Shown here piece after piece: positions 51,690 through 60,188 of a DNA stretch of 64,000 bases; position 1 is the stretch's first letter, and each line of letters opens with the position of its first letter. A program made the translations under genes and the position numbers. Source of the DNA: Prosthecobacter sp. (GTDB taxonomy: Bacteria; Verrucomicrobiota; Verrucomicrobiia; Verrucomicrobiales; Verrucomicrobiaceae); contig JAIPJY010000002.1 in NCBI GenBank assembly GCA_021733925.1, positions 124,001 to 188,000 on the forward strand, given 5' to 3'. The notes below the pieces were generated by a model. That model saw only the letters and a list, made by a program, of their open reading frames with translations. It made no database searches and was not told where the DNA came from.

Positions 51690-52727
51690 ATGTTTGTCGA
51701 TCAAATCAAAGTTCATGCACGCGCCGGTAAAGGCGGCGATGGCAGCGCCCATTTCCATCGCGGAAAATTTCGTCCCAAAGGCGGCCCTGACGGCGGCGAT
51801 GGCGGGAACGGGGGCAGCCTCATCCTGCTGGTCGATCCCAGCACGGACAGCCTCCGCAATTACGTCTTCAACAACCGTCTCATAGCTGAAGACGGCGCCA
51901 AGGGCGGTGCGACACAGTGCTCCGGCCGCAGCGGCAAGGATGTGGTTTATAAAGTGCCGCCGGGAACGCTCATCAGTCGCGTCATCAAGGAATACGACAA
52001 CGAAACCAATGAACTTGTCACCCGCTACGAGCCCGTGGCTGACCTGACCGAGACCAATTCCACCTACGTGCTCTGCAAAGGCGGCAAAGGCGGGAAGGGG
52101 AACGTGCATTTCAAAACTTCCACGCATCAGGCCCCTCGTGAATTTACCCCCGGCACTGCCGGTGAAGAAGACGACTTCCACTTTGAGATGCGCTCCATCG
52201 CCGATGCCGGCTTCGTCGGTGCGCCGAATGCAGGCAAATCGACGCTGCTCTCAAAGCTGAGCGCCGCCAAGCCGAAGATCGCGAATTATCCCTTCACCAC
52301 GCTGCAACCGATGGTCGGCGTGATCGAGTTTGGCCCCAACCGACGCGGCAGCCTGGCGGACATTCCGGGGTTGATCGAAGGCGCGCACGAAAACATCGGC
52401 CTCGGCCATGATTTCCTGCGCCACATCATGCGCTGCCGCGTCCTCCTCTTCGTCGTCGATACCGCCGGCACCGAAGGCCGCGATCCTGTCTCGGACTTGG
52501 AAATTGTGCGCAAAGAGGTCTCCCTCTACTCCGAAGAACTCGCCAAACGCCCTTGGTGCATCATCGCCAACAAGATCGACCTCCCCGAGGCGGCGGAAAA
52601 CCTCGTCCACTTCAAGGAGCGCTTCAAACGCATCAAAGTCCATCCCGTCTCCGCCGAAACCGGCGAAGGTCTCGACAAGCTGCGCAAGTGGCTCGACGAT
52701 AAAATTGGTCAGGACGTCGACTGGTGA
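51690..52727 (+). CDS. obgE: Obg-family GTPase
   Basis: Essential ribosome-assembly and stress GTPase. Residues 1-158 form the glycine-rich Obg fold (GKGGDGSAHFHRGKF...GGDGGNGGS). The G domain has G1 GAPNAGKST, G2 in NYPFTTLQP, G3 ADIPGLIEGAHENIGLG and G4 NKIDLPE. 345 residues; lacks the extra C-terminal OCT domain of some Gram-positives. rplU/rpmA, the frequent neighbours, are absent here. Confidence 0.95.
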   Translation: MFVDQIKVHARAGKGGDGSAHFHRGKFRPKGGPDGGDGGNGGSLILLVDPSTDSLRNYVFNNRLIAEDGAKGGATQCSGRSGKDVVYKVPPGTLISRVIKEYDNETNELVTRYEPVADLTETNSTYVLCKGGKGGKGNVHFKTSTHQAPREFTPGTAGEEDDFHFEMRSIADAGFVGAPNAGKSTLLSKLSAAKPKIANYPFTTLQPMVGVIEFGPNRRGSLADIPGLIEGAHENIGLGHDFLRHIMRCRVLLFVVDTAGTEGRDPVSDLEIVRKEVSLYSEELAKRPWCIIANKIDLPEAAENLVHFKERFKRIKVHPVSAETGEGLDKLRKWLDDKIGQDVDW

Positions 52728-52781
52728 GGCCGGAAATGGATGGCTGGTTGAAATCCATCTGGCTTGAACCATAATGAGGCC

Positions 52782-53012
52782 ATGAGCACGGAAGCCATCC
52801 TTCAGGCATTCACCCTCTTGGAGCCAGCGCAGCAGATCCAGCTTGTCGAAGACATGTGGGACAGAATTGCACAGTCTGATGAGCCGCCCCCGCTCACCAC
52901 CGAGCAGCATGAAGAATTGACCCGGCGCAAGGCGGCTTATGTCAGCGGCTCAAGCCAGGGCCGTTCATGGAGTGAAGTGAAAAACACTCTGCTCGGAAAC
53001 GATGGCCGTTGA
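52782..53012 (+). CDS. Addiction-module antitoxin (PF09720/TIGR02574 type)
   Basis: 76 residues from the ATG at 52782 (MSTEAILQAFTLLEPAQQIQLVEDMWDRIA...), a good match to the putative addiction-module component family, which pairs with RelE/ParE toxins; PLTTEQHEELTRRKAAY is the second conserved block. The normal partner would begin at the overlapping ATG at 53002, but it is cut off after a few codons (next entry), leaving an orphan antitoxin next to the restriction-modification genes. Confidence 0.8.
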   Translation: MSTEAILQAFTLLEPAQQIQLVEDMWDRIAQSDEPPPLTTEQHEELTRRKAAYVSGSSQGRSWSEVKNTLLGNDGR

Positions 53013-53133
53013 ATCGATCATTTTGCCAGAGGCTGTAGTCCTGGACCTCCCGGCTTGCATCACCTCGCCGGCCTCCCTACTCTCGCCCCCTCAATGCCTG
53101 GCAAATACGACCACCTCAGCAAAGAACAGCTAA
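53002..53133 (+). pseudogene. Truncated RelE/ParE-type toxin remnant
   Basis: The ATG at 53002 overlaps the antitoxin 3' end by 11 bases, as in intact modules, and the product begins MAVESIILPEAVVLDL, like the first strand and helix of RelE/ParE toxins (compare xxVxxxPEAxxDL). After about 16 codons the sequence turns into low-complexity text (PACITSPASLLSPP) and stops at 53133, inside the mod gene. The toxin appears to have been severed where the type III system begins. Confidence 0.55.
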
Positions 53134-54717
53134 TCGCCCTCCTGGAGGAGCGAGAGAAAGAGAAGCGGCTAGGGCTGGTGTGGGAGCGTGATCCGGCGCT
53201 CGTCGGGCGTGATGAAAGTGTGAATGAGCAATTTGTCACACTCAACCATGACAAGGCGGCTTCCTGCGGCAGTGGGGCGCAGCGAAATCTCATCATCGAG
53301 GGGGGACAATTACGATGCTCTGCGGCTGCTGCGAATGACGCACGCCGGGCGGGTCAAGTGCATCTACATCGACCCGCCCTATAACACTGGAAACCGCGAC
53401 TTCATATACAACGACCGCTTCATCAACAAAGAGGATGGCTGGCGGCACAGCAAGTGGATCGAGTTCATGCACCGCCGCCTCATCCTCGCCAAGGACCTGC
53501 TGCGGGAGGATGGCGTTATCTTTGTCTCCATCGACGATAATGAGCTGTTCCATCTCGGGATGCTCATGAATGAAGTGTTCGGGGAGGGGAATTGGATCTC
53601 CACAATGATCTGGAAGAAGAGCTATGGAGGTGGTGCGAAAGCCAAGCATATCGTGGGATTGCACGAGTATGTGCTCTGCTATGCGTGCAACAAAGGCGCA
53701 ATAGAAACCATTGATCTGCCGCCCAGCGATGAAGTGCGGCGCTACTACAAGTTTACTGACGAGAAGTTTGCTGAGAGAGGTCCTTATCGTCTTCAACCAC
53801 TCGCAACCACGAGCATGGATGCCCGGCCAAACCTTCGCTATTCAGTTCCATTCGAGGGGGAAGAGATATGGCCTGAGAAACAATGGCAGTGGGCCAAAGA
53901 ACGAGCTCTGACTGCTTTGGCGAATAATGAGCTTTCGATCAACAAAACGAAGAAAGGTTGGTCGGTAAACTACAAACAGTATCTTTTTGGCAGTGATGGG
54001 GAGGAACGGGCAGCAAAGATGTATTCGGTCCTCGACGGTCCCTACACGCAAGCTGGCACAGGTGAGGTCAAAGATCTGCTTGGAGATGGCAAAGCATTTT
54101 CATTTCCGAAGCCATCCAACATGGTTTTGGCTCTTCTCCGCCACCTACACCAGGATAAGAATGCCGTTGTTGTAGACTTCTTCGCCGGCAGCGGTACCAC
54201 AGGCCACGCGGTCTTGAAGCTCAATGCCGAGGACGGCGGCAGCCGCCAATTCATTCTTGTTTCTAGCACGGAGGCGACAGACGAAGAGCCCGACAAGAAC
54301 CTTTGCCGCGATGTCTGCGCAAAGCGTTTGAAGCGTGTCTGCGAAGGCTACGGTGGTGTGGGTGGCCTTGAAGGCGGCTTTGCCTACCTGCGGATCGAAA
54401 AGATGGAGCCGGGGCGTCTGCTGCGCCGACTCCAACATGAGCAGGTCTGGATCACGCTTCAGATGCTCCACCTTGATGCGCTCACGCCGGAGGCTCCCGG
54501 CGGGATTGTCTGGGCAGCAGGCGAAGGCAGGCGGCGGTTGATTTACCTGACCCAGACGAACGAAAAAACCTGGGGGCCTCTTGAACGGGCACTGGAGGAG
54601 AATCGCCGTGCCACCATTTACACCTGGCAGCCTGAACTGGTGAAACATCATGCGCCGAAGGCCACGGTGCGTCCCATCCCCAAATTCCTCATGGAAAGGC
54701 TCGGCATCCACTCATGA
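53094..54717 (+). pseudogene. mod: Type III restriction-modification methyltransferase (Mod), frameshifted at a G6 run
   Basis: Adenine-N6 methyltransferase and specificity subunit. Reading starts at the ATG at 53094 (MPGKYDHLSKEQLIALLEE) and is in frame through RNLIIEG; the remainder, GDNYDALRLLRMTHAGRV onward, is one base out. The break is in six Gs at 53300-53305; five would restore a 540-residue protein. Motif IV DPPYNTG follows closely, and motif I DFFAGSGTTGHAV lies in the C-terminal half (beta-class order). The central target-recognition region (bases ~53600-54100) is AT-richer. Overlaps res by 4 bases. It may be phase-variable, truly inactive, or a base-calling error. Confidence 0.85.
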
Positions 54718-57179
54718 TCTCCCTGCGTCCCTTTCAAGAAGCCCCGGTGGAAAGCGCTCTGAGCGTGTTCCGCTATCTCGCTGCGCAAATTCCACAACTG
54801 AACGAGACCGACCGTGCCGCTGCCGTGGCGCAAAACGGTGCGCTGCTGCTGCACGCGCCCACCGGTGCAGGCAAGACGGTGATGGCAGGCTACCTCGCCG
54901 AGCAGATGAGCACGGAGCACAAGGTGGTGTGGTTCTGGTTCACTCCTTTCAAGGGGCTGGTGGATCAGTCAGAGCAGAGTCTGCGCGCGAACTTCCCCGG
55001 CCTGAGAACACGGCGGTTGGCAGATGATCGCAATCTAGGCAAGACGAAGGCTGGTGATGTGTGGGTGACGACGTGGCAGCTCGTAGCCGCGAGCAATACG
55101 GACGGTCGCCGCGTACGCAACGACAGGGAGGACAATCCCAGCGTTGACAACTTGATGGACCAGCTCCGACAGAAGGGCTTCATGATCGGAGTGATCGTGG
55201 ATGAGGCGCACCATGGCTTCCGCAAGACCACGCAGGCGTTTGAGTTCTACAAGACGGTCATCAAACCTGACTTTACACTGCTGGTCACGGCTACGCCGGA
55301 TGACAAGGAAGCCGAGAGCTTTTACAAGGACGCAGGCTTTAAGCGGATGCCGCACATCGTCATTCACCGCAGTGAAGCCGTGGCTGCCGGACTGGTGAAA
55401 CCCAGCGTGCGTTCGGTGGCGTTGATCGCGAAACCCGGACAGGAGAACCTGGTGGACTTTGAGACGACGGCCATCCGTGAGGCCACGAAGACGCACTATG
55501 GCATCAAGGCAGAACTGGAGAAGCAAGGCATCCCGCTGACACCACTGATGCTGGTGCAGGTGGACAGCACCAGCGGCACTGAGAAGCGGGTGATGAAGAA
55601 GCTGCTGGCGAATGGCTTCAAAGAAGACCAGATTGCCCTCTACACAGCGAAGGAGCCAGACGCGAGCCTGAGGACGCTGGCTTATGACACAAGCAAAGAG
55701 GTGCTTGTCTTCAAGATGGCGGTGGCGCTCGGATTCGACGCGCCGCGTGCCTGGACGCTGGTTTCCATGCGCGGCATCGTGGATGAGGACTTCGGCACGC
55801 AGATCGTGGGCCGTCTCATGCGTGTGCATGAACTCTGTCAGGGAAAGGCTCTGCCAGATGCGCTGAATCATGCCTATGTCTTCCTGGCTGACATGGAAAG
55901 CCAGAAGGGACTGGAGCAGGCAGCGGACAAACTCAACCGAGTCAAAACTCAGTTCGCCAGTGTGGCCGCTTATTCCGTGGTGGTGCAGGTGGGCGGGGAG
56001 AATCAACTCCAGGTCATCCGCAACGGCCAGCCGGAGCTTTTGCCCGATGAGAAGACCCGCCCGGCCCTGGAAGATCTGAAGCCCACAGAGGAAGAGACGA
56101 CTGGAGATGATCCGCCGCCTTCTCCGAAGCCTGTGGAGACGGGGACTGGATGGTTCGACATCTTTGGCGGACTCGATCAAAGAGACACACCGCCAACAAG
56201 TGGCGAGAAGTCTGCAACGACGGCACCATCTGCCACAGGGATGATCCGCTACCCTATGAAGAGCGGCATTCCTGCCCGCCTCCGCAAGGAGACGATGAAG
56301 CAGAGCACCGCAGGGTTTGAGGAGGCGATCATTGCCAATGCAGACCTGAGTTCCGTGATCGTACTGGACGGGCTGCGGCGTGCTGTGGAGATTACACGGC
56401 GGGAGAAAGGCATCTTTGACCCCAGTGCTGAGGCGAGCACCCAGACCAAGATTCAAGCGACCCTTGACCGGCAGGCAACCGAGCTGCAAGCGCAGCAGTT
56501 AATCCTGAGTCTGGATGGTCTCGCCGACAAGAAGCGTCTGGATGAGCTGCTGCTTCAAAGGATCGCCAAAGAACTGCGTCAGTCGGGCAACACGGCGGCA
56601 GACAATGCCGACGAGGTGGAATACACGCAGGCGATGATCCTGGTGCAGCACCCGGACCTGCTGCGCAAAGCCCAGCGGAAGTCGTTGGCGAGCTTTGTGG
56701 AAGTCGTGGATGCGTCACCGCTGCCGGTGGAGCTTCTCTCCGACTCTGCTTTGTCCGAATCTCCCGGCAATATCTATGGCCGGATGCCCCAGGGGATGAA
56801 CACATGGGAAACTGCCTTTGCCGAATGGCTGGACACCGAGGCGGCGGAAGTGGTGAATTGGTGGCACCGCAACCCCGGCTCTGGAGATACATCCGTCGTC
56901 ACGGTGCTGCCAGATGGGAGCCGCTTCTTCCCCGACTTCATCATCAGCGTCAAAGGCCGCTCAAAGCCTGACGGCATCCTGCTGGTGGATACCAAGCGCG
57001 CCATCAACGATGACCTCAACGCCGTGCCCAAGACGGTGGTCAGCCACCGTGAATATGGACGGGCGATGATCCTCAGAAAAGACGGCAACCGTTGGATGAC
57101 CGTCCGCTATGATGAGACGCGTGACAAGAACGTGGAAGATCAGGTGCTCCACCCTGACCTGCTGGCGCATTTTTCATGA
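54714..57179 (+). CDS. res: Type III restriction enzyme, Res subunit
   Basis: ATP-dependent DNA translocase and nuclease acting with Mod. 821 residues. Superfamily 2 helicase domain: Walker A APTGAGKTV (~48-56), DEAHHGF (DExH), TATPDD (motif III), and QIVGRLMRVHE (motif VI). The C-terminal nuclease has a PD-(D/E)xK pattern, with FFPDFIISVKG followed by ILLVDTKRA near residues 745-765. Start ATGA overlaps mod. The subunit is complete; without functional Mod it would be silent, because Res needs Mod for recognition. Confidence 0.9.
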   Translation: MISLRPFQEAPVESALSVFRYLAAQIPQLNETDRAAAVAQNGALLLHAPTGAGKTVMAGYLAEQMSTEHKVVWFWFTPFKGLVDQSEQSLRANFPGLRTRRLADDRNLGKTKAGDVWVTTWQLVAASNTDGRRVRNDREDNPSVDNLMDQLRQKGFMIGVIVDEAHHGFRKTTQAFEFYKTVIKPDFTLLVTATPDDKEAESFYKDAGFKRMPHIVIHRSEAVAAGLVKPSVRSVALIAKPGQENLVDFETTAIREATKTHYGIKAELEKQGIPLTPLMLVQVDSTSGTEKRVMKKLLANGFKEDQIALYTAKEPDASLRTLAYDTSKEVLVFKMAVALGFDAPRAWTLVSMRGIVDEDFGTQIVGRLMRVHELCQGKALPDALNHAYVFLADMESQKGLEQAADKLNRVKTQFASVAAYSVVVQVGGENQLQVIRNGQPELLPDEKTRPALEDLKPTEEETTGDDPPPSPKPVETGTGWFDIFGGLDQRDTPPTSGEKSATTAPSATGMIRYPMKSGIPARLRKETMKQSTAGFEEAIIANADLSSVIVLDGLRRAVEITRREKGIFDPSAEASTQTKIQATLDRQATELQAQQLILSLDGLADKKRLDELLLQRIAKELRQSGNTAADNADEVEYTQAMILVQHPDLLRKAQRKSLASFVEVVDASPLPVELLSDSALSESPGNIYGRMPQGMNTWETAFAEWLDTEAAEVVNWWHRNPGSGDTSVVTVLPDGSRFFPDFIISVKGRSKPDGILLVDTKRAINDDLNAVPKTVVSHREYGRAMILRKDGNRWMTVRYDETRDKNVEDQVLHPDLLAHFS

Positions 57180-57229
57180 TTGAGGTTGTGCCGTGGGAAG
57201 GCGGCTTTTAGCTTGGATGCTCCTTCTGC

Positions 57230-58012
57230 ATGCCCCTGAACCGCTCCAATCTCTGCTGGCTGGCCTTGGCCCTGATCACGGCGGGTTATCTCATCTTCTG
57301 GGCGCTGCTGCTCGGAGCCACGGCAGCTTATAGCACGACGGATTCGTGGCTGCAGGTGCTGCGGTCGCCGGAGATCCGGCATGCGACTTTTTTGAGTCTC
57401 GTGACTTGCTCGGTCGCGGCGGGTTTTGCACTCTTGCTTGCTGTGCCCGTGGGGTATTTGATGTCGCGCCTCGAGTTTCGCGGCAAATCGTGGCTGGATG
57501 CGGCGCTGGATATTCCCATCATCCTGCCCCCCTTGGTGGTCGGCCTGTGCCTGCTGATCTTTTTCCAGACGAAGATCGGCAAGGTGATCGAGATGGCGAT
57601 TCCCTTCACCTATCAAATCAGCGGCGTAGTGCTCGCTCAATTCGTCGTGGCTGCCGCATTCGCGATTCGCACCATGCGCGGTACGTTTCAGCATCTCTCG
57701 GCACGTCCTGAGGATGTGGCTCTCACCCTGGGCTGCACACGATTTCAGGCAATGTGGCATGTGGCGCTGCCAGCGGCGCGGCGTGGCATGGTGGCGGCGT
57801 TTTGCATCGCCTGGGCGCGCAGTCTAGGCGAGTTCGGGCCGATTCTCGTCTTTGCCGGTGCCACGCGCCTGAAGACGGAGGTGCTGCCGACGACGGTCTG
57901 GCTGGAGCTCAGCGTGGGAAATCTCGAAGCCGCCGTGGCGGTCAGCTTGTTCATGGTGCTGCTGGCTGTGCTGGTGCTGGTGGCGGTGCGTGCCACGGGG
58001 GAAAAAGTATGA
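57230..58012 (+). CDS. ABC transporter permease (molybdate/tungstate/sulfate type)
   Basis: 260 residues, about six membrane helices, with the cytoplasmic EAA loop EDVALTLGCTRFQAMWHVALPAARRGMVAAFCIAWARSLGEFGP, which is the ModB/CysT style (RSLGEFGP is characteristic). Starts 50 bp after res. The adjacent ATPase overlaps its stop codon. No periplasmic binding protein gene is present on either side, so the substrate, an oxyanion by similarity, is unconfirmed. Confidence 0.85.
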   Translation: MPLNRSNLCWLALALITAGYLIFWALLLGATAAYSTTDSWLQVLRSPEIRHATFLSLVTCSVAAGFALLLAVPVGYLMSRLEFRGKSWLDAALDIPIILPPLVVGLCLLIFFQTKIGKVIEMAIPFTYQISGVVLAQFVVAAAFAIRTMRGTFQHLSARPEDVALTLGCTRFQAMWHVALPAARRGMVAAFCIAWARSLGEFGPILVFAGATRLKTEVLPTTVWLELSVGNLEAAVAVSLFMVLLAVLVLVAVRATGEKV

Positions 58013-58659
58013 TCCAGCTCGAACAACTTACCTGGAAGGTTTCTGGCCGCACGATTCTGGAGAATGTGACGGTGGCGATTCCGGCCAACACCTACGCGGT
58101 GCTGATGGGCTCGACTGGTTGCGGCAAAACCACGCTGCTGGAAATCCTCTGCGGCCTGCGCCAGCCGACCTCGGGTCGCATTTTGCTCGATGGCGTGGAT
58201 GTAACCGATCTGGAACCGCGTGAGCGTGGCATCGGGTATGTACCGCAGGATTTGGCGATGTTCCCGGGCTTGCGCGTGTGTGAGCAGATCGGGTTCGCCC
58301 CCAAACTGCGTGGCATGGCCCCTGCGGAACTGAATCAACGCGTAAACCGTCTTGCGGAGCAGTTTGGCATTGCCCCGCTGCTGGATCGGCTGCCTGACAT
58401 GCTTTCCGGCGGCGAAAAGCAGCGCGTGGCTCTTGCCCGTGCGCTGGCGGCGCAGCCCAAGCTGCTGCTTCTCGATGAACCGCTCTCCGCACTCGATGAA
58501 AGCATGCGGGCGGAGGCTGTTTCCCTGCTTCAGCGCGTGCAATCTGAGCATGCGCTCACCGTTTTGCACGTCACCCACTCCAGCAGCGAGGCCGCAGCGC
58601 TCGGCACCCTGCATCTGCGCATGGTGGCAGGGCGGTTGGAGGTGGAATCCAAGGGATGA
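58009..58659 (+). CDS. ABC transporter ATP-binding protein (ModC-like, no TOBE domain)
   Basis: 216 residues. Walker A GSTGCGKTT (~34-42), signature LSGGEKQRVALARAL, Walker B LLLLDEPLSALDE, switch histidine in HVTHSS. Full ModC is ~350 residues with a molybdate-binding TOBE domain; this one stops after the nucleotide-binding domain, so it is a minimal importer ATPase. Start ATG overlaps the permease stop (ATGA). Powers the permease above. Confidence 0.9.
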   Translation: MIQLEQLTWKVSGRTILENVTVAIPANTYAVLMGSTGCGKTTLLEILCGLRQPTSGRILLDGVDVTDLEPRERGIGYVPQDLAMFPGLRVCEQIGFAPKLRGMAPAELNQRVNRLAEQFGIAPLLDRLPDMLSGGEKQRVALARALAAQPKLLLLDEPLSALDESMRAEAVSLLQRVQSEHALTVLHVTHSSSEAAALGTLHLRMVAGRLEVESKG

Positions 58660-58724
58660 TTTGCACTGTGGGGTTGGATTCCGGCCGAAGCTGCGTTTAG
58701 TGTGCTGAAAACACCCCCCTCTGA

Positions 58725-60188
58725 ATGGATTGGAATGACTGGCAGCGCGTGCTGAAATGGCGCGCACTCGAAGAAGGCGATGCCGATGGCGTTCTCGTCA
58801 ACGCGGAGCGTCGTCGCGAAGCCACGGCCCACACGCGGGCCGGACTGGCTTCCGAGGAGATCATCGGGGATGTGCTGGAAGAGCGTTCGGAGTCGTTTCT
58901 GGACAAACGGGCCGAATGGCTGGAGCGCGAGGCCGTGGGCTGGCGCGGTGAACTGATCCGTGTGCTGGAACTGCTGTGTGTGCCGCAGGGGCGCTGGTCC
59001 TGGGCACTCGCGGGCTGGGCCCTGGCGCTGCTCACGGGCTACTGGTTTACGGATCTGGGGCAGGCGGGCGAATTCAATCTGCTGGCACTGCCGCTGGTGG
59101 GTTTGCTGGCTTGGAATGCGGTGGTGATTATTCTCGGGTTGTTGTGCGAACTGATGCCGACCTCTGCTGTGGCGGGACGCGGTGGCTGGGTGGCCGAATT
59201 TCTCGCACATGGAATTTCGCGGATGGGCAAAGCCTCGAAGGAGGTCGGCAGCGGTGTGGCTGAAACTGTGCGGTCGCGGTATGAAGAGCTCGCATGGCCG
59301 CTGGCCTGGCGGCGCTTGCAGATGCGGCTGCGGATGTGGCTGCATGTGGCGGCGGCGTTGCTGGCCATAGGTGGTGCTGCCGCCTTGTATGCCCGTGGCT
59401 GGTCGCACGAATATCGTGCGGCGTGGGAAAGCACGCTGCTGGGTGAGAGCGAGGCCTCGGCGTTTTTTGAAACTTTGTTTAAACCAGCCTCGAAGGTGCT
59501 GCGAGTTCCCATTCCGCTGGACCAGATCCCCGGCATGCATCGGACTGCGGGCAAAGTGGACAAGCCAGCCCCAGCGCTGCCGTGGATTCATTTGTACGCA
59601 GGCACGCTGCTGGTGCTGATCGTGCTGCCGCGCCTCCTGCTGGCGGGGTTGGGTGCGGCGCGCTGCTGCCGGGTTGTCTCACAACCCGCCCGAACGTTGA
59701 GCTGGGGCGGCTACCTGCGTGCCTTGCTGCGTGCGGTGGAAGGCGGCAGCGAACGCATCCAGGTGCTCGTGCATGCCATCGAGCCCACGGCTACGCATCG
59801 CGAAGTGTGGGATCGTGGCGTGAGGGAGCGTTTTGGCGGCATGGCGCGTGCTGAGTATGTGCGAATTCCTGCCGGGGAGGAGGACGAGTTTGCCGCTGCC
59901 TGGCAGCCTGTGTGCGCCAATCTGGTGATGATTTTCAACATGGCCACCACCCCCGAGGCCGAGGTTCAGCGGCGGCTGGTCTCCGATGTGCGCCAGCGTC
60001 TGCTCACGAAGCATGCCGAGCCGGAGCTCATCGTGCTGCTGGACGGCACGAGTCTTGCGGGACGCTGGTCACCAGAAAAAATCGCCGGTCGTGAGCAGTT
60101 ATGGTCGCAGATGGTCGAAGGACTGGCCTCTGAAGTGATTGTGGCCGTGCGCAAAGAATCCGCACGCGCAAAGCCTCCGGCGTCGTAA
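58725..60188 (+). CDS. DUF2868-like membrane protein
   Basis: 487 residues with hydrophobic segments near 93-112, 118-142, 205-222 and 290-308. The family (DUF2868) is usually encoded next to a DUF3482 GTPase, as here, and the pair is thought to work together at the inner membrane, but no function is established. Its last codon and stop (TCG TAA TG) overlap the GTPase start by one base. RDVR-type basic C-terminal half (RQRLLTKHAEPELIVLLDGTSL) looks cytoplasmic. Family assignment rests on pattern and gene order. Confidence 0.7.
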   Translation: MDWNDWQRVLKWRALEEGDADGVLVNAERRREATAHTRAGLASEEIIGDVLEERSESFLDKRAEWLEREAVGWRGELIRVLELLCVPQGRWSWALAGWALALLTGYWFTDLGQAGEFNLLALPLVGLLAWNAVVIILGLLCELMPTSAVAGRGGWVAEFLAHGISRMGKASKEVGSGVAETVRSRYEELAWPLAWRRLQMRLRMWLHVAAALLAIGGAAALYARGWSHEYRAAWESTLLGESEASAFFETLFKPASKVLRVPIPLDQIPGMHRTAGKVDKPAPALPWIHLYAGTLLVLIVLPRLLLAGLGAARCCRVVSQPARTLSWGGYLRALLRAVEGGSERIQVLVHAIEPTATHREVWDRGVRERFGGMARAEYVRIPAGEEDEFAAAWQPVCANLVMIFNMATTPEAEVQRRLVSDVRQRLLTKHAEPELIVLLDGTSLAGRWSPEKIAGREQLWSQMVEGLASEVIVAVRKESARAKPPAS

